Assembly: GCF_033568475.1 (NCBI RefSeq)
Contig: NW_027331840.1
Coordinates: 682,001-746,000, forward strand
Direction of reading: 5' to 3'
Source: Henckelia pumila
Taxonomy: Eukaryota > Streptophyta > Magnoliopsida > Lamiales > Gesneriaceae
Length of the DNA stretch: 64,000 bases
Every line of letters begins with the position of its first letter. Position 1 is the stretch's first letter. Position numbers and translations under genes: made by a program. Below are positions 9,791 to 22,702 of the stretch, piece by piece. Below the pieces are notes generated by a model. The model ran no database searches, was not told the origin of the DNA, and was given only the letters and a program-made list of their open reading frames with translations.

Positions 9791-10980
9791 TTATTTGGGT
9801 TTGAAACCGAAATAACCGAATTTTTTGTTAAAAAAACCATTAAAACTATCACGTAAATGTCAACTGAAATATAATAATACATTATTCAAATACAAACTAA
9901 ACTTTAGTTATTCAAGTTTAAAACCAACCAAAAGATGATAATATATGCCCAAATATTCTATACTTAGTTTCACAAGAAGACATTAACAAGTGGTCCAGTA
10001 ACCACATCTTCAAGATTGTTTGGGATTTTGGCATGATTCTGCCTTTTGATTGATGACCAAACTCTTCATTTGTTACCTAAAGAATAAGATCAACAAATAA
10101 ACACACTTTCAGATCCGATAATTGATAATAGATGCAATTTAGCACATATAATTGAACAAAAATTCCCCATTTTTACATAAAAAAATATAGATTGTGTCTA
10201 AGATTATCAAATTAGTCTAGAAAAACAGAGAAAAACATGATATAGTAATATTATATACTCCAACAAAGCACAAACACAAGTTCAACATCAACAGGAATCA
10301 ATAATTTAGATAACAAAAAAACCATAAAAATACCATGAAGAATTTGATTTATGTGTAACTAGCCCACCACCATGAGAGTGCATTGTTTACTACTTTCTGC
10401 AACATCTTTCCCGATATTTTAAAGAAAATTGTTTGTTATATCATTTAATAATTAACTACATATTATGAAATATATAGTTAAACATCTCACATACTACAAC
10501 TAGATCCAATACTAAATAAAAGATCAGAAGGGTTTTCAAGAAACCATAGGAAAGAAAAGAAATTTCAATTTTGGTTTTAGGACAAGAAAAAAGTTTGGAT
10601 TTTGAAAGAAAACATCATAGGACATATTTGATTGGTAGAGATGTTGTTTTGCTCCAAAATCAGTGTTGGGCCATTTATTAAACAGAAACACAAATCCTGC
10701 ATTCAAAAATTTATGTGTTAAACATGATGGCATCCACTAGCCTTGTACAATTTTACATTCCTAAAGAAGAAGTTATAACCTTTGCAATTCAAGAAAATCC
10801 AGCAAATAAATATTATAACATACCATTGATAATTGATGCAATTTATCAATCCCCTGTTGTAGTCGATGAGAGCGATTCCAATGTACTTTTCAAAAATTCT
10901 GGTGAAAAATAGACAATTCAAAGAAATCAGTAATTTAAAATTTAAAAAAATCTAATAACTTATTGTTTTAAAAGAAAAAA

Positions 10981-12111
10981 CTAACCGATATCAAGTTTTT
11001 CTACATCTTCCAAAATTTCTTCAACATTGATTGGGTTTGGGCGTAAACGAAGCCAATCTTCAGTACAAATAAGGCTTTCTACCACCTTAGGAGTCAATGA
11101 ACTCCTAAAACAATCAAGCACTCGACCACCGGTACTAAAAGCAGATTCCAAAGCAAAAGTTGATATTGAAATGGCTAACACATCACGAGCAATTTGAGCA
11201 AGTATAGAAAATCTATGATGGTTTTGCTTCCACCATGCCAAAATGTCAAAATTTTCACAACATTCCTCAACCATTTCATTAAGATACTTGTCTAGTTCTG
11301 ACATGTTGCCATCACCATGAATTTGAGCTTTTTGCCTCTTTATTTTGCAAGGATTGGTTGTCTTCTCAAATCCATTTGACTCACATTTTTTGGCTCCATT
11401 TCACTTGATTCTTGAGTATATGACTTTTTCGAGATACCACCTTTGGGCTCTGTTTTCTCCTTGTAATTTTTGAACAAAGCAAACAACATATCCTTTACCA
11501 TCTTTGCTACTCTCGCACCTTTTTCATTTTCATACAACTATTCCAACATAAATTCAACAAAATCCAATTTATGTCTTGGATCAAGCACCACCGCAATATA
11601 AATCAAGTGATTCACCTTCTCCGGTTCTCCCCAATACTTGTCAAATTTCTTCCTCATTCTCATCCCCATTTAATATACATCAAAATCATCACTTTCTTGC
11701 CACTCCTTCAATATAGTATGAATGGGAACTAATCTTGTATGCAAAAGTATTAGAAGTGACATACAAGAAACCTGAAACTTTTAATGTTAGATTATAAAAA
11801 ACTTGCAATAAAGATGCAAAAATCCTAACATTATTCCAATCTGCACTTGTTGGCCTTCCATCAAAAGTTTTCATCTCTTTTTTAGGTTTACCATCTGACC
11901 CAAGTATTAAACCTCCACCATCATCGACAACATCAACCAAAAATTTATGTTGAAGATCTAACTTAAAGCATGGATCTTGTTCATCAAGTCTATCAAAAGC
12001 TATTTCAAATTTTTGAGCTACATTCAACATCAAAAAAGTTGAATTCCATCTAGTAGATACATCCAAGCACAGAAAATTCTTTAGGTAAATTCCACTTGTT
12101 AATATTTCCAT
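10981..12111 (-). pseudogene. hAT transposase, C-terminal half, broken
   Basis: Minus-strand pieces line up with the C-terminal half of plant hAT (RICESLEEPER/DAYSLEEPER-like) transposases. 11689-12111 gives LCLDVSTRWNSTFLML and the following catalytic-core region. 11538-11690 gives a segment with VVLDPRHKLDFV. 10981-11304 is the hAT dimerisation domain (ILAWWKQNHHRF, ESAFSTGGRVLD). In-frame stops, among them a TAG after 'FVEFMLE' and a TAA before the middle piece, separate them. The BED finger and N-terminal half are missing to the right, where the candidate solo LTR starts. The protein would have bound and cut hAT ends in the nucleus. Confidence 0.88.
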
Positions 12112-12115
12112 CTAG

Positions 12116-15100
12116 TGACGCCTAAATTCCAATCTACTAAATCACATGCATTAAATTAAATAAATATTAATATTATTATTTTTAAGTTTATTTGATTTAA
12201 ATTCTTTATTTTGAATTATGTGCTATTAAAATATTTTATTATTTATTCAAATGATTTTATTTACTGACTATTTAATTAATGTTTTTAATTGTTTAAGTTT
12301 ATTTGTCTAATTGATTTTTTTTATTGTGCAATTTAAATTGTTTTAAATATTATAAAGTTTTGAGCTTGCATACTTAAATTATTTTAATTTTTAATTTTTA
12401 ATAGTTAGTTTATTCTTTTAAACGATTTTAAATGTTTAGTTTATTTGTTTAAATATTTTCGAGTGTCCAACTTATTTATTTTTAATAGCCTAAGTTTAGC
12501 GGTTAGTTATCTTAAATTATTTTAAATGTCTAGCTTGCTTATTTAAATCCTTTTTAATTGTTCAAATCATTTTAAAGATTTTTATTTTCGCTTGTGTAAT
12601 TATTTAAATTGCTTTTATATGTTTTTCTAGTTAATTTAAATTATTTTAAATCGCTTTGTTTGACATTTAAATATTTTACTCGTTGCCGTGACATCGAAAT
12701 ATTTAAAGTGTTTAAATTTTTGGATTTTTAAGCTTGTATTTTAATTAGTGCAATTTAAATTTCCTAAATCCTAGTTCCAAAGTTTAGATAGTATTTTTAG
12801 AGGTGTGTAGTATTTTCCTTTTATTTAATAAACTCTCTCACACACCAATTAAAATATTACATATTATATATTATATATTATATATTATATATTATTATAC
12901 ACTTGCATTTAAAAATAAAATTTCCAACACAAAGAAATCCCCAATTTATACCCTAAAAACACACACTCACCTCACGACACACACACACACTCTTCTCCCC
13001 CATGTTTCTATCGGCTTCAACTTCTCCTCCCCATAGCTAGCCGCCACAGCTCCCATTCCTTTCTTCTTTCCGACGAGGCACCTTCAAGACAAGCTGGTCG
13101 AGCTGCTTCCTCTTCGATCGAGCTCGGTTCAGCTCATTACAGCTCTTCATTTATTCGGCCCTCACCATTTCCTCATCTCCTTCACCAAGCTAGCCGCCGC
13201 AGCTTCCTTCCCTTCTTATTTTCCGGCGAGGCAGCTGCATCGGCGAGCTGAGAAAGCTGTTACCTTATCTTCATTTGAGCTCGGTTCCAGTTTCTAGCAG
13301 CCTTTGGATCGATTTCTTCAGCTCATTTGAGCTCTTGCTCTTCGGTTTTAGCTAGGCAAGTCATGGGTTCATTTCTCACTATTGTAGATTATTATTTGTA
13401 GATTATTATGTCGCGTGTAGATTGTGTAATTTCATTTCACTTTTTTTTTCAGAAAGTTCGTGCCTTGTTTTCGAATGAAATGGAATCGACCCAGCTCACT
13501 CGAGCTCCTGATTTTTCTGGTTTTGATAGCTAGGCAAGGATATGGAACCCCTTGCTTCACCATGTAGATTAGCTTAGCTTGGGTTGCATTACATGATTTT
13601 CGAAACTTATAATATATACATGCCCTGTTCTTGTTCGAAAATTTCATGAGCAGATTCCTCACATATCTTGCTTGAGGTTTTGATACAATAACCCTTGTTT
13701 GTTGAAGAATAAAATGATGTTATGCATTTGAATAGAGTTGTCTTGAATGTCTTGTTGTTTTTTCAAAAATTTCAGCTTGCTTTCCTAGCTTGTGGTTCGA
13801 CATTTTGGTGGTTGCTGTGTTGATTTGGATGGTGTTTTATGAGCTACCATGGGTGAGATGTAGTTCACATGGTAGCGTTAGGAAGTGTGAAGTTCGGAAT
13901 GGGAGTTGGTTTGGAGGAAAATTCGAATGGCCTAGAGATAGAGGGCTTGGTTTGGGTTGGTTCATGGGGCTGTGATTGGGCTGGTTATGTTGAGTTTCAA
14001 GGTAAGTTTGGGTGAGCTTAATAGGATAGTGGCTGGAGTTGTAGTCATTTACCTATGGGTGTTGGTTGAGTGTTGAGTTTGTAAATGAGGCATGAGCAGA
14101 TTTTTGAGAGTGAGTGGGCTGTTTGGAAGCCGTGTTAAAACAGGGTATAAACTCGGGTTTTTGGTCAAGGGCTCGGGTTGAAAAATGGTCTAGGATGTTA
14201 GGAATACGTTGTTTCAAGCGGGAAGTAAGTCGGTTAAAGTTTGGTCGGGTTATAAGCTTATGAAGGTTTAGGTGCAGAACTTGGAACTTGAACGAGGCTG
14301 CTGTCCGGAAACTAATGACTAAAGCAGGGTTAAAATCATGATTAGACCATGGGCTCGGGTCTGGAATTAAGCCAAGATGTTAGGAAAACGTCGGTTCAAG
14401 CGGAAATTAATTCGGTTAAGTTTCGGTCGAGTTCTAGATTTTTGAATGTTAGGTGCGTGCAAAAATTTAAGCTAAGGGGGCTGCCCGGAAATCGCACTTT
14501 TGAAAAATGATCGCTTAGGAAATAAATTCCGAGGTTGATTTCCTGGCTTAGTTTTAAGTGTCATGGAGTCGTGGTTTCAAGAGAAATCCCTTTTGATTAA
14601 GAATCCAGCAAGTTATTAATTTTAAGGCAAACCGCTCGAATTTGTCGTAAGTGCAATTTATGGGTTAAACTCCCACCCTTTGGTTTGCTTTCTAAATCAC
14701 CATCCCGATCATCCATGTGTGAGTCATATGCATGATTATTGATTAACATTTACATGTACGTCATATTTACATATGCATGCTAAGTCTAAAATTCAATAAA
14801 GGAAAGAAATATTTTTGAACGAAGTGAGATGGTTGTGACTACATATTCATGTGTTCGTGTGGGGCTGAAAGACGTTTTGACCTCCCTTACCAATTCATTA
14901 TGGGTTTCCTTACCTTAGCATGTGTTCGTGTGGGGCCGGAGCTATTCTGGTCTCTCTTACCAATAGAGGGCAAGTACGAGTGAGTTTCATCTCGACCTCC
15001 TTGCGGCATTGTGCACTACAGCCATGATCATGATCGAAATCACAGAGTCACAATCAAGGATCTAAGTTCACAGTTACAGATTCAGATTCAGTTTATGCAG

Positions 15101-15758
15101 TTTATTGATTATGTTTGACTTAGCCACGCATATGTTTCATTCATGTTCCCTCATTCATTTTGAAGTTTATTTACTTGTTTAAGGTAAGGGCACAAAACAA
15201 AGGTATTTTTAGTATCAGTTATTTTTAATCTGTGTGTGCTTGTATTTACGTAGTACTCATTATCCCCCCATATTCTTGTTGAGTCTTCTAGACTCACTAC
15301 ACTTATTGTTTTTAGGTGTGGAGTATTTCATTTAGATCGAGGGCCGAGACTATCGAGTGGACTGCGATGCGGACACGACACATCCCTCCGACCTATGCTC
15401 GTCTTCCGCATAATTAGTAAAATTTATAATTTACGAAGCATTTATTTAGCCTATTTGTCAAATGTATATGTAATATTTACTTAGAATTGTTTTCGAAATG
15501 TAAACATTAGATTTCTAATCTTGTGGATATTTGATATGTCGAACTTCTTTCTTGAGTCTCGTTCTTGTCTCGGTCTAGTTACGTGTATCGTCAGTCGTCT
15601 CTTTCTTTTATTTTATTTTGGTTGTTGTCTGAGACAGGTTGGTTGGATTATAACTAGAGAGAACATGCCGAAATTTTTAATAAATTTTTTTATTTTGATT
15701 CTTTTGAAAATTTGCATTTTATTTAATTATTATTTAAAGTTGAGTCATGGTCGTTTCA
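12116..15758 (+). mobile_element. Large candidate solo LTR
   Basis: It starts TAGTGACGCC at the break in the hAT transposase and ends at about GGTCGTTTCA, resembling chromovirus LTR ends. A TATA-rich stretch with a following CA- and CT-rich segment (12850-13010) looks like a promoter and start region. Downstream is a long noncoding part that includes GAGTCTTCTAGACTCAC near 15280, a motif I associate with such LTRs from memory. There is no coding capacity over 3.6 kb. No matching TSD was found, so the boundaries may be off or the ends rearranged. Confidence 0.45.
14100..14600 (+). repeat. ~182-bp imperfect tandem repeat
   Basis: Two clear units carry GGGCTCGGGT, ATGTTAGGA (14195 and 14377), TTCAAGCGG and CCGGAAA in the same order. 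A third, weaker unit follows. It lies inside the candidate solo LTR. A shorter duplication with GTGTTCGTGTGGGGC occurs at about 14850-14960. Confidence 0.7.
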
Positions 15759-16811
15759 GAACGACTAAAGGGAACCGTGAACTAGACTTAGGTCTTAGTA
15801 CGTTGGTACTTGGGCTACCCCATATTTAAATACAATTGGGTATTTCATCTCTAAAGCCCAAAATAAATATTACTGAGCCGAGAGGAAAGTTATCTAATTA
15901 AAGACCCAATATTTTTTTTAATATTAAAAAATATATCGATTTTATCAGTTTAACCGATTTTTTTAAAAATCAAAATCGAATCGATTAAATCGATTTTTTT
16001 TAAATAACAAAATCGACCAATTGAATTGACTGAACCGAATTTCCAATTTTTCTCGGTTCGGTCGGCTTTCTCGGTTTGAGCGATATTTTGCTCACTCAAG
16101 CATACCAAACGCATGATAGTGAAGGATTAGTAAGCAATCATCCCTTATCATGCATACCAAACAGTGTCATAAGATATAAATAGTTATTATTAGCAAAATA
16201 AGATAATAAAGAAGGAATCAAATATATAAACCGGAAGGTTCATGAACTAGCTACACAACACGACATTTTAAAACTTTATGATCACCATAAATGAATGCTC
16301 CAAAAAAGTGATGAAATCAAGTTAATTTTGTCAAAACCAAACCTATACGTAAACCTGGCCAAGGGCCGGGTTGGGCCCGGACCCGACCCGGAACCGACCC
16401 GTGGTCAACGGGCCCGACGCGGAACCGGGATCGGACCGGCCACTAGGCGGTCCGATCCCGGTTTTCCCATAGGAAAACCGGCAACCCGGTGGGTTGGACG
16501 CGTGGCGCCCTGATATCCAACGACCACTAGCAAGTGGCCGTTGGATCATTCAACGGCCACGATTTTGTAGCCGTTGAAACCCTCCCGACCCGATGGGTCG
16601 ACCCGCCGGACCCGGAATTTTTTTTAAAATAAAAAAACCTACTTTTTATCTATAAATACCCCCCAATTTCCTTTCATTTTGTTTACACAATTCTCTCTTC
16701 ATTCTCTCTATTCTCAATTCCTTTTAATTTCTTGAATTATCAAAAATATCAAGTTTCGATTATTGATTTATTGTCAATTGTTGATTTATTTTCATATTTA
16801 TACAATTACAA

Positions 16812-19032
16812 ATGTCCGGAGCGGGATCAAGTCGTAGGGGTGACAAAGGAAAAGAAAAGGAAAAGAGCATCATACCACCCGAGGTCGAGTATCCTCAATT
16901 CAATGTCGATGGATTTGATCTTGAATATTCCGATGATGAAATTCAAGAAATTCGACAAGAGGCGCAACAAAGACAACAAGTTAAACAACAACCACCACCA
17001 CCACCACGTCATCATGCAATTAAAGAAAGTATGAACGATCCGGCGGCCTCTCAAAGACAAACTCGAGCGGTGCCTCGCCCGACATTCGATATCTTCACCA
17101 AACACTTCGACAAGGTGACGCTTCCCTCCGGTGATTTGCAAGTCAAATGCAAATATTGTTCAAAATGTTACAAATTTAAACAAGGAGGTGATTATGGAAC
17201 TTTGACGCGGCATATCGAGAAAAATCATCCGGTGGAAATTGGTATTGATCGTGGTCAAACTCAAATTCCGGCATTCTCTTCTCAATCGGGTAATGAATCT
17301 CAACTATTTAAATATAACGAAGCTAGATTAAGAGAAGAAACGGCTAAATTTTGTGCGGTTGAACAACTTTCTTTAGTTTTAGCGATAAATTATCTTTTGA
17401 AAATTGGCTTTCTACAAGTGCAAATCCTTCTATTAGACGTATTCCAAAAAATAGTCTCAAACGCACAATGAAAAAGTTAGTCGTTGATAAAAAAAAAAAA
17501 TTAATTAAGGAATTTTATAGTTTGAATAATAAAGTTTTTTTGTGTTCCGATATTTGGAGTATATTTGGAGTGATCATTGACAAAGTTGTTCATATATGGG
17601 TATTACATATCATTGGATTGATAATAATTGGAACATTCAAAAAAGGATGCTTGCATATAGATGTTTCAACGAATCACACACGACACAAAATATTTCGTAA
17701 CTTATATTTGTTATTTTAGAAGAATATGGTCTAACCACCAAAGTTTTTTCAATGTCTTTTGATAATGCTAGTGCAAATACTTCTAGTATTAGTGAGCTTA
17801 TTCAAATATGTAAACCATCAATAGGTGACAATATTTTTCATATTAGATGCACATGTCATGTTTTAAATTTGTGTGTTCAAGATGGGCTAAAAAGTTTATG
17901 CATACATATTCAACCAATTAGGAACGCTATTTATTATTTATGGACGCATCCTCAAGTTATGAAGCAATGAGGAAAATTTTGTAGAGTAAATGGTATGAAG
18001 CCTAAGCGGTTTGCACGAGATGTTCCAACTCGTTGAAATTCAACATATAAATTGTTATTATCCTTTTTTGAATATAAAGATTTATTATGTACATTTTTTC
18101 ATCAATTTGTTCAAACTCGTGATATTTATTTGTTTTCAAATCAATGGAACATATGCACTAGTATTTGTGAAATTTTAAAAATTTTAATGATGCTAGTGAC
18201 CAATTATCCGGTGTTTATTATCATACTTCACATTTAGTTTTAACACATTGTTGCAATATTGCTTGTATTTTTCATGAACATGTTAATTATAATGATAGTG
18301 TTTTATCTCAATGTATTCTCGTAATGAAAGCAAAATGTATTTTTTGCTCATTCTTGAAATTTTTTTATGTGCTTTTGTTTTAGATCCTAGACTTAAATTA
18401 TATGGCTTAAGCGACATGTTAACATTATATTATGAATCTTTGGAGCCTATTGCGGAAACGATTCCTTCTATCTCATTGATTTGTTTAATATTAAAACTCA
18501 TTTACTTAATATTTATAATGAATATAACATCAAATATGGTGGACAAATTGTTTCACATGAAACACAATCCACTGCAACTAGTAATGTTACTTATAAACTT
18601 ACTAAAGCACAACTTTTATTAAGGGAACGGACGAAACGTCCACGAGGATCCTCAAGTTCCAGTCAGAAACTTGAGAATTATTTTACCACTACTTTTGATT
18701 TTAGTGATACAGATGAGAAAAACTTCGATATTTTGAGATAGTGGTCGCAAAAAACACAAATATATCCAATTTTGGCTATAATGGCAAAATAAGTTCTAGC
18801 TTGTCCGGTTTCAACAGTTGCAGTGCAGCAAACATTTAGTATTGGAGGAAATACATTGGACGAGAGACGTTCTAGCTTAAGGCCGAAAAACTTGGAAGCC
18901 CAATGTTTGCTCAATGATTTGTCAAAAGCCGCTACTCGAACACAACATATTCAAAGTGATGAAAAAGACCAAGATGATACCGAAGGAACATCCGAAACTA
19001 TGACGGGAGGAAATGCGATTGAAATAGAATAA
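16812..19032 (+). pseudogene. hAT transposase of element 2, broken
   Basis: The ATG at 16812 opens a 219-codon frame. It has an acidic N-terminus, a histidine/proline run and a BED-type zinc finger (CKYCSKC...TRHIEKNH, about residues 113-139). Further domains follow in scattered frames: SFDNASANTSSI and CHVLNLCVQDGL at 17752-17970, FVLDPRLKLYGLSDM near 18375, and the dimerisation region VSTVAVQQTFSIGGNT at about 18805-18850, ending at a TAA after 19030. Several frameshifts and stops separate them, for example a TGA after QVMKQ and a TAA inside the dimerisation domain. The order and spacing match an intact hAT transposase of roughly 650-700 residues. Confidence 0.92.
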
Positions 19033-19216
19033 AATATAATAGATTTGTAATATTAAGTCATAAGATATTAAGATGCTAAAATTCTAATATATTGTTTATT
19101 TAATAAATGTAATAGATTTTTATTATGGAGATATGAAATATTTGATTGAGATTATTTAAAGAATATATCTTATTAAAGTTTTTTTTAAAAATTTAAAAAA
19201 AATTAAATTTCGATGG

Positions 19217-19293
19217 TGCAGCGCCCCAGCCCTTTCTAATTTATTTCGAAGGTTTAGCTCCCAGCGCTGCCAATGCAGTGCTGGGGCGCTGCA
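19217..19293. repeat. 14-bp perfect inverted repeat in hAT 2
   Basis: TGCAGCGCCCCAGC (19217-19230) and its exact complement (19280-19293) are separated by 49 bases that include a second small GCGCTG motif. It lies between the transposase and the right end. Confidence 0.85.
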
Positions 19294-19470
19294 ATTTTTT
19301 TTAAAAATATCACGGGTTAGCCCGGACCCTAAACTGGCGGTTAATCGGACCCGGACCCAGACTGGAACCGCCGGTTCACCGACCCGGACCGGAATCGACC
19401 ATTGGTGGGCCGGTTAAGGGTTGAAATTTAGCCAACCCGGACTCGGACCGTGGCCAGGTTTACCTATACG

Positions 19471-19918
19471 TAGCCACGTAGGTTCATTGTACTGTACTAC
19501 TGTAGTTGCAAATAAAACGTCAAACAAGTGCATTTAATAATATTAATTAATTTATATATAATAAAATGTCAAACAATTAGTTGATGAAACTGTTGCTTTT
19601 AATTATAAATAAATGTTTTGCAACTACGTCCTGGACAACACGCGTACTAAATATATGATTATATGGGAAATATATAGTTAATTTTTTAGATTTCTTTTCA
19701 AATCATTTGATAGGGTAATTAATTAAAGATTATTATAATTTAATCATGAAATTATGTTTCTCCAAGATTGTAATTAAAAGGGGAAGTTACCTTTTTGGTC
19801 GCATATGCACTCGTACAATACAGTAACCTAGGATGCATGCATTTAAATTTTTTTAAAAGTGTGGCAGTGCACTCCATCCTTCTCTTTTCGGATACAAATA
19901 TAATATAATTAAAGGGTT
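19471..19918. other. AT-rich spacer between hAT 2 and Tat A2
   Basis: AT-rich sequence with no long reading frame and no recognised element. It is presumably older host or decayed repeat DNA. Confidence 0.6.
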
Positions 19919-20725
19919 TGATGAACCCCAATAAAGTGATCTTCTCGGATGAGCTGAAGAAACTCCTTCAATCAAAATATGAATTGTTGTTGGCCTGAAA
20001 CCACGAACAGGAGTGTTCAGGGGGCCGGAAGGTGTTCCGACGTATCCCCTCCGACGCTCAAGTTAGATGCTAGGATAGTGAAATATAGAGAGTGATGTGT
20101 GCACACGAGTGAAAAATTAAAAAGAGAAATAATAAAAGTGAACCTGATATTTATAGGAGAGGACTTCGGATTTAGCGCCTACCTTCCTTATCAAGAATCC
20201 GCGAATCCCGAGATTACAATCCCTAACATTTAGGCTAAAATCTCGCCCAAATCTTGTCTGACAAAAGAAATAATCATACCCTCAATCTGAGCTGAATTGT
20301 CATCCTTGAGACTCTATATTGCTTCTCTCCCCGAGTACTGATCCTAACATCTTTATCAGCTCACCCAGATTATTGAGCCCATCTACTGAGCTAATTCTCT
20401 ACTGATATCGAACCATGGCCAAACTCCCAAGCTCCCGACCCGAGCTGGGAGATATAGCGAGGGAGCTTGGCCGAGCTCCCGAGCCAAGCTCCCGAGCCGA
20501 GATGGGAAATACGGCGAGGGAGCTTGGCCGAGCTCCCGAGCCGAGCTGGGAAATCCGGTGAGGGGGCTTGGACGAGATCCCGAGCTCCCGACCCGAGCTC
20601 CCGACCCGAGCTGAGAGATATGACGAGGGAGCCTGGCCGAGCTCCCGAGTTCCCGAGCTTGTCTAATAATAATTGTTGAAGCTTAGGGTCATCAATGAAC
20701 TGAGCTAATCTTCTCCCAGGGTATC
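19919..20725 (-). mobile_element. A2 3' LTR (807 bp)
   Basis: The ends are TGATG...TATCA, and it is homologous to the A1 LTR at 7153-7943. A minus-strand TATA box lies at 20148-20156, and repeated GAGCTCCCGA units occupy 20420-20660. A G-run follows its inner end on the minus strand, which makes it the 3' LTR. Confidence 0.9.
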
Positions 20726-20755
20726 ACAAGTCCCCCCCCCCCCCCCCCCTTAAAA
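20726..20755 (-). other. A2 polypurine tract
   Basis: On the plus strand a run of about 19 C (20731-20749) lies five bases from the LTR. On the element's strand this is a long G run, the expected second-strand primer site. Confidence 0.85.
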
Positions 20756-20963
20756 GTCGAATTGAGGTCAAAGACTCGAAATTCATCATTTTTATTCTGA
20801 GATGACCCTAAGTAAATGCCGAGCTGAGGTGCTCTACCGAGCCCAGCTGTCATTCTGACCAAACGTACTTTGTTCTGATATCTCAACGATAAATTTTCGA
20901 ATTCCACTTGATCTGAGCCGTCCATCTGTCCTCAAATCAACGATCCTAATTCCCCCATGCTTT

Positions 20964-20972
20964 CTATAAATA
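20964..20972 (+). promoter_or_regulatory. TATA box of the A2 antisense gene
   Basis: CTATAAATA on the plus strand, 127 bases before the first ATG (21099). A pyrimidine-rich leader (CTCTCTCTAG, TTCTTTTCTTTC) lies between. It points against the direction of A2 transcription. Confidence 0.6.
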
Positions 20973-21098
20973 GCCCCCTCACTGTCAAAATTTAGTTTTA
21001 CTTTTACTCCCCTTGCATATTTTCTCTCTCTAGATTTTACTCCCGCGCCCTTCTTTTCTTTCTAATTTCCGAGCTCCCCAAGTAAGTTGACTCCTTTA

Positions 21099-21338
21099 AT
21101 GACTTCTTCAACCTACCCTCGACGAGAGAGCTCAGATGAGGTGTTTGCTGAGGTGGATCGATATGATTCCTTTGCAATCACCTCAGCAGGAGAGCCTAAG
21201 GGCAAGGATCATGTTTCTGCATCATCCCCCGCTAGGGATGATGACCTGGGCAATGACCCCGAGATCCCTGCGGTGCCGTGGTATGAGCAATACCCTTTCG
21301 AGCTGGATGCTTCGGATGATGTCAGGATAAGAGCTTTA
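21099..21338 (+). pseudogene. A2 antisense gene, exon 1 first part (split by B)
   Basis: The ATG at 21099 begins an acidic, serine-rich N-terminus of 80 codons, up to VRIRAL at 21338, where element B interrupts. The same frame resumes exactly after B's duplicated CTTTA (35397, SHAPEAYEF). An extra gene in antisense orientation downstream of pol is a known trait of some Tat elements. The product's role is unknown. Confidence 0.8.
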
Positions 21339-22702
21339 TGTAGTGACCCGTATCCAAAACTAGTGATTAATGAGTAATTAATCGTATAATCATGTCGAGA
21401 TTAAGTAAAACATGATTAAAAAAATTCCAAAAGGATTAACGGAGTCCAGAAATGGATCCAGGACACTCAAAAATGGCTTAGAGGGTTTCATGACTCGAGT
21501 GGGATCGGAACCACCGATCCAGGATCGGAGCCTCCGATCTTGGTAAGTTCGGAACCACATCGGAAGCAGGGAGATCGGAACATCCGATCAGGATCGGAGC
21601 TTCCGATCGTTGGCTATAAATATGAGGTCCGAGCTCCTCATTTCTTGCCAATTCCGAATTCTCTCTTTCGCCCACGTGGCTCTATTTTAGGGCTTTGGGT
21701 ACTCTTATTTTAGAGTTGGAGTAGAATATTTGTTGTAGTATAGTCAGACAGTGTTTGACATAGTAGCTGAGCAGTACTCGTTTAGCGGAGCAGTGCTCGA
21801 GGCTGTGGAGCTGCAGCAGGGGTGTGCCCCTAGTTGCGGGATAGTCGCCATCAGTGGGCTGACGACGGACGCAGGTATAGCTATGGTCTCCTTAAATTAT
21901 TTAGGAGTATGCAATAGCTTAGTTAAGGCTTTTAGAGCTTATTGATTGATGCATGTATATTTTCATTGTAGACTTGTTGATAGGCTTGGAACCTAGAGTG
22001 GGACTACTAGGACTGCCTTAGAAAGGTACGTAAGTACTGACTGAGATTGCCAGCGGATATGCATGCTTATATGTTGCATTTATGTGTTTGCATGTTATTA
22101 TTGTTATGCGGCATGTGCATATCATCTTATGCCTGTACATCAGTATATCTTTTGAGATGAGCCAGTTAGGGTTACTCAGCCCTGTTGGACGTTTTGATAT
22201 CGAGTACCCTTAGGTACTGATATCTGGAGGACTCCGTGGTCCGCGTCCGTTATTCGGGAATGAGTGGTCGCACACAGTGGTTAGCTACCCCGATGTGACG
22301 AGCTTATATCCCAGGCGCCAGTCTGAGCAGTTTGTATACAGTTATCCCAGATATGGATACCCTGTCATTTGCATGCATCATATTTGTATGTTTATCCGTG
22401 CTTTTGTATGGAGCTTAGAGCTCACGTCCAGTCTTTTCTGTATATTTGGACACCCTATTCGATGGGGCAGGTGGAGGTGCATGTTTGAGCATCAGGAGCC
22501 TGGAGTAGCCCGTGACCTTGAAGACAGCAGGATTAGCTGTAGGTTTTTATTTAAATTCGATTGGGTTGTTTAATCGAGCTTGTTTAGCCGGTTGTATTCC
22601 GCCGGTCTATTTATATTTAAGACTTCCGCAGCAATTTATTTAATGCATGCTTAATTATGCTCTTAACTCTGTTAGGTAGTGGATCCGGGATGGGTCGCTA
22701 CA
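21339..22702 (+). mobile_element. B 5' LTR (1364 bp)
   Basis: Near-identical to 33943-35391 but 85 bp shorter. It has a palindromic module array at 21503-21608 and a TATA box at 21614-21622. The PBS follows. Confidence 0.93.
21503..21608. repeat. Palindromic module array upstream of TATA, B 5' LTR
   Basis: Modules of the form GATCGGA(A/G)CnnCCGATC occur at 21503, 21523, 21573 and 21592, the last ending 5 bases before the TATA box. Related arrays are in the other B LTR (34107-34297), in C and in D. Confidence 0.85.

Larger units (their letters stand above)
9662..16105 (-). mobile_element. Candidate hAT element 1, interrupted
   Basis: The left end TAGGGGTGTGCAG is followed by AACCGAACC-rich sequence to about 9830. 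An inverted version of such an end (ACCGAACCGAGAAA on the minus strand, with GTGAGCA near the tip) is at about 15900-16105. Between them lie a minus-strand hAT transposase fragment (10981-12111) and a candidate solo LTR (12116-15758). The terminal repeats match weakly and no 8-bp TSD was found, so the outer limits are tentative. 9830-10980 is AT-rich with no recognisable gene. Confidence 0.4.
16350..19462 (+). mobile_element. Complete hAT transposon 2 with 8-bp TSD
   Basis: The termini are exact inverted repeats, TAAACCTGGCCA and TGGCCAGGTTTA. Both flanks carry the identical octamer CCTATACG (16342-16349 and 19463-19470), the TSD length of hAT elements. Subterminal regions are rich in GGGCCGGG/GACCCGG motifs, as in plant hAT families. 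A TATA-like CTATAAATA occurs near 16660. It encodes one plus-strand transposase, now broken, so it could move only with a transposase supplied from elsewhere. Confidence 0.93.

Noticed and set aside
12803-13036. Small protein frame in the candidate solo LTR
   Set aside because: Made of AT and CA microsatellite-like sequence around a TATA-rich promoter region.
16295-16549. Short frames over the left hAT 2 end
   Set aside because: Arise from the GC-rich subterminal repeats and cross the TSD.
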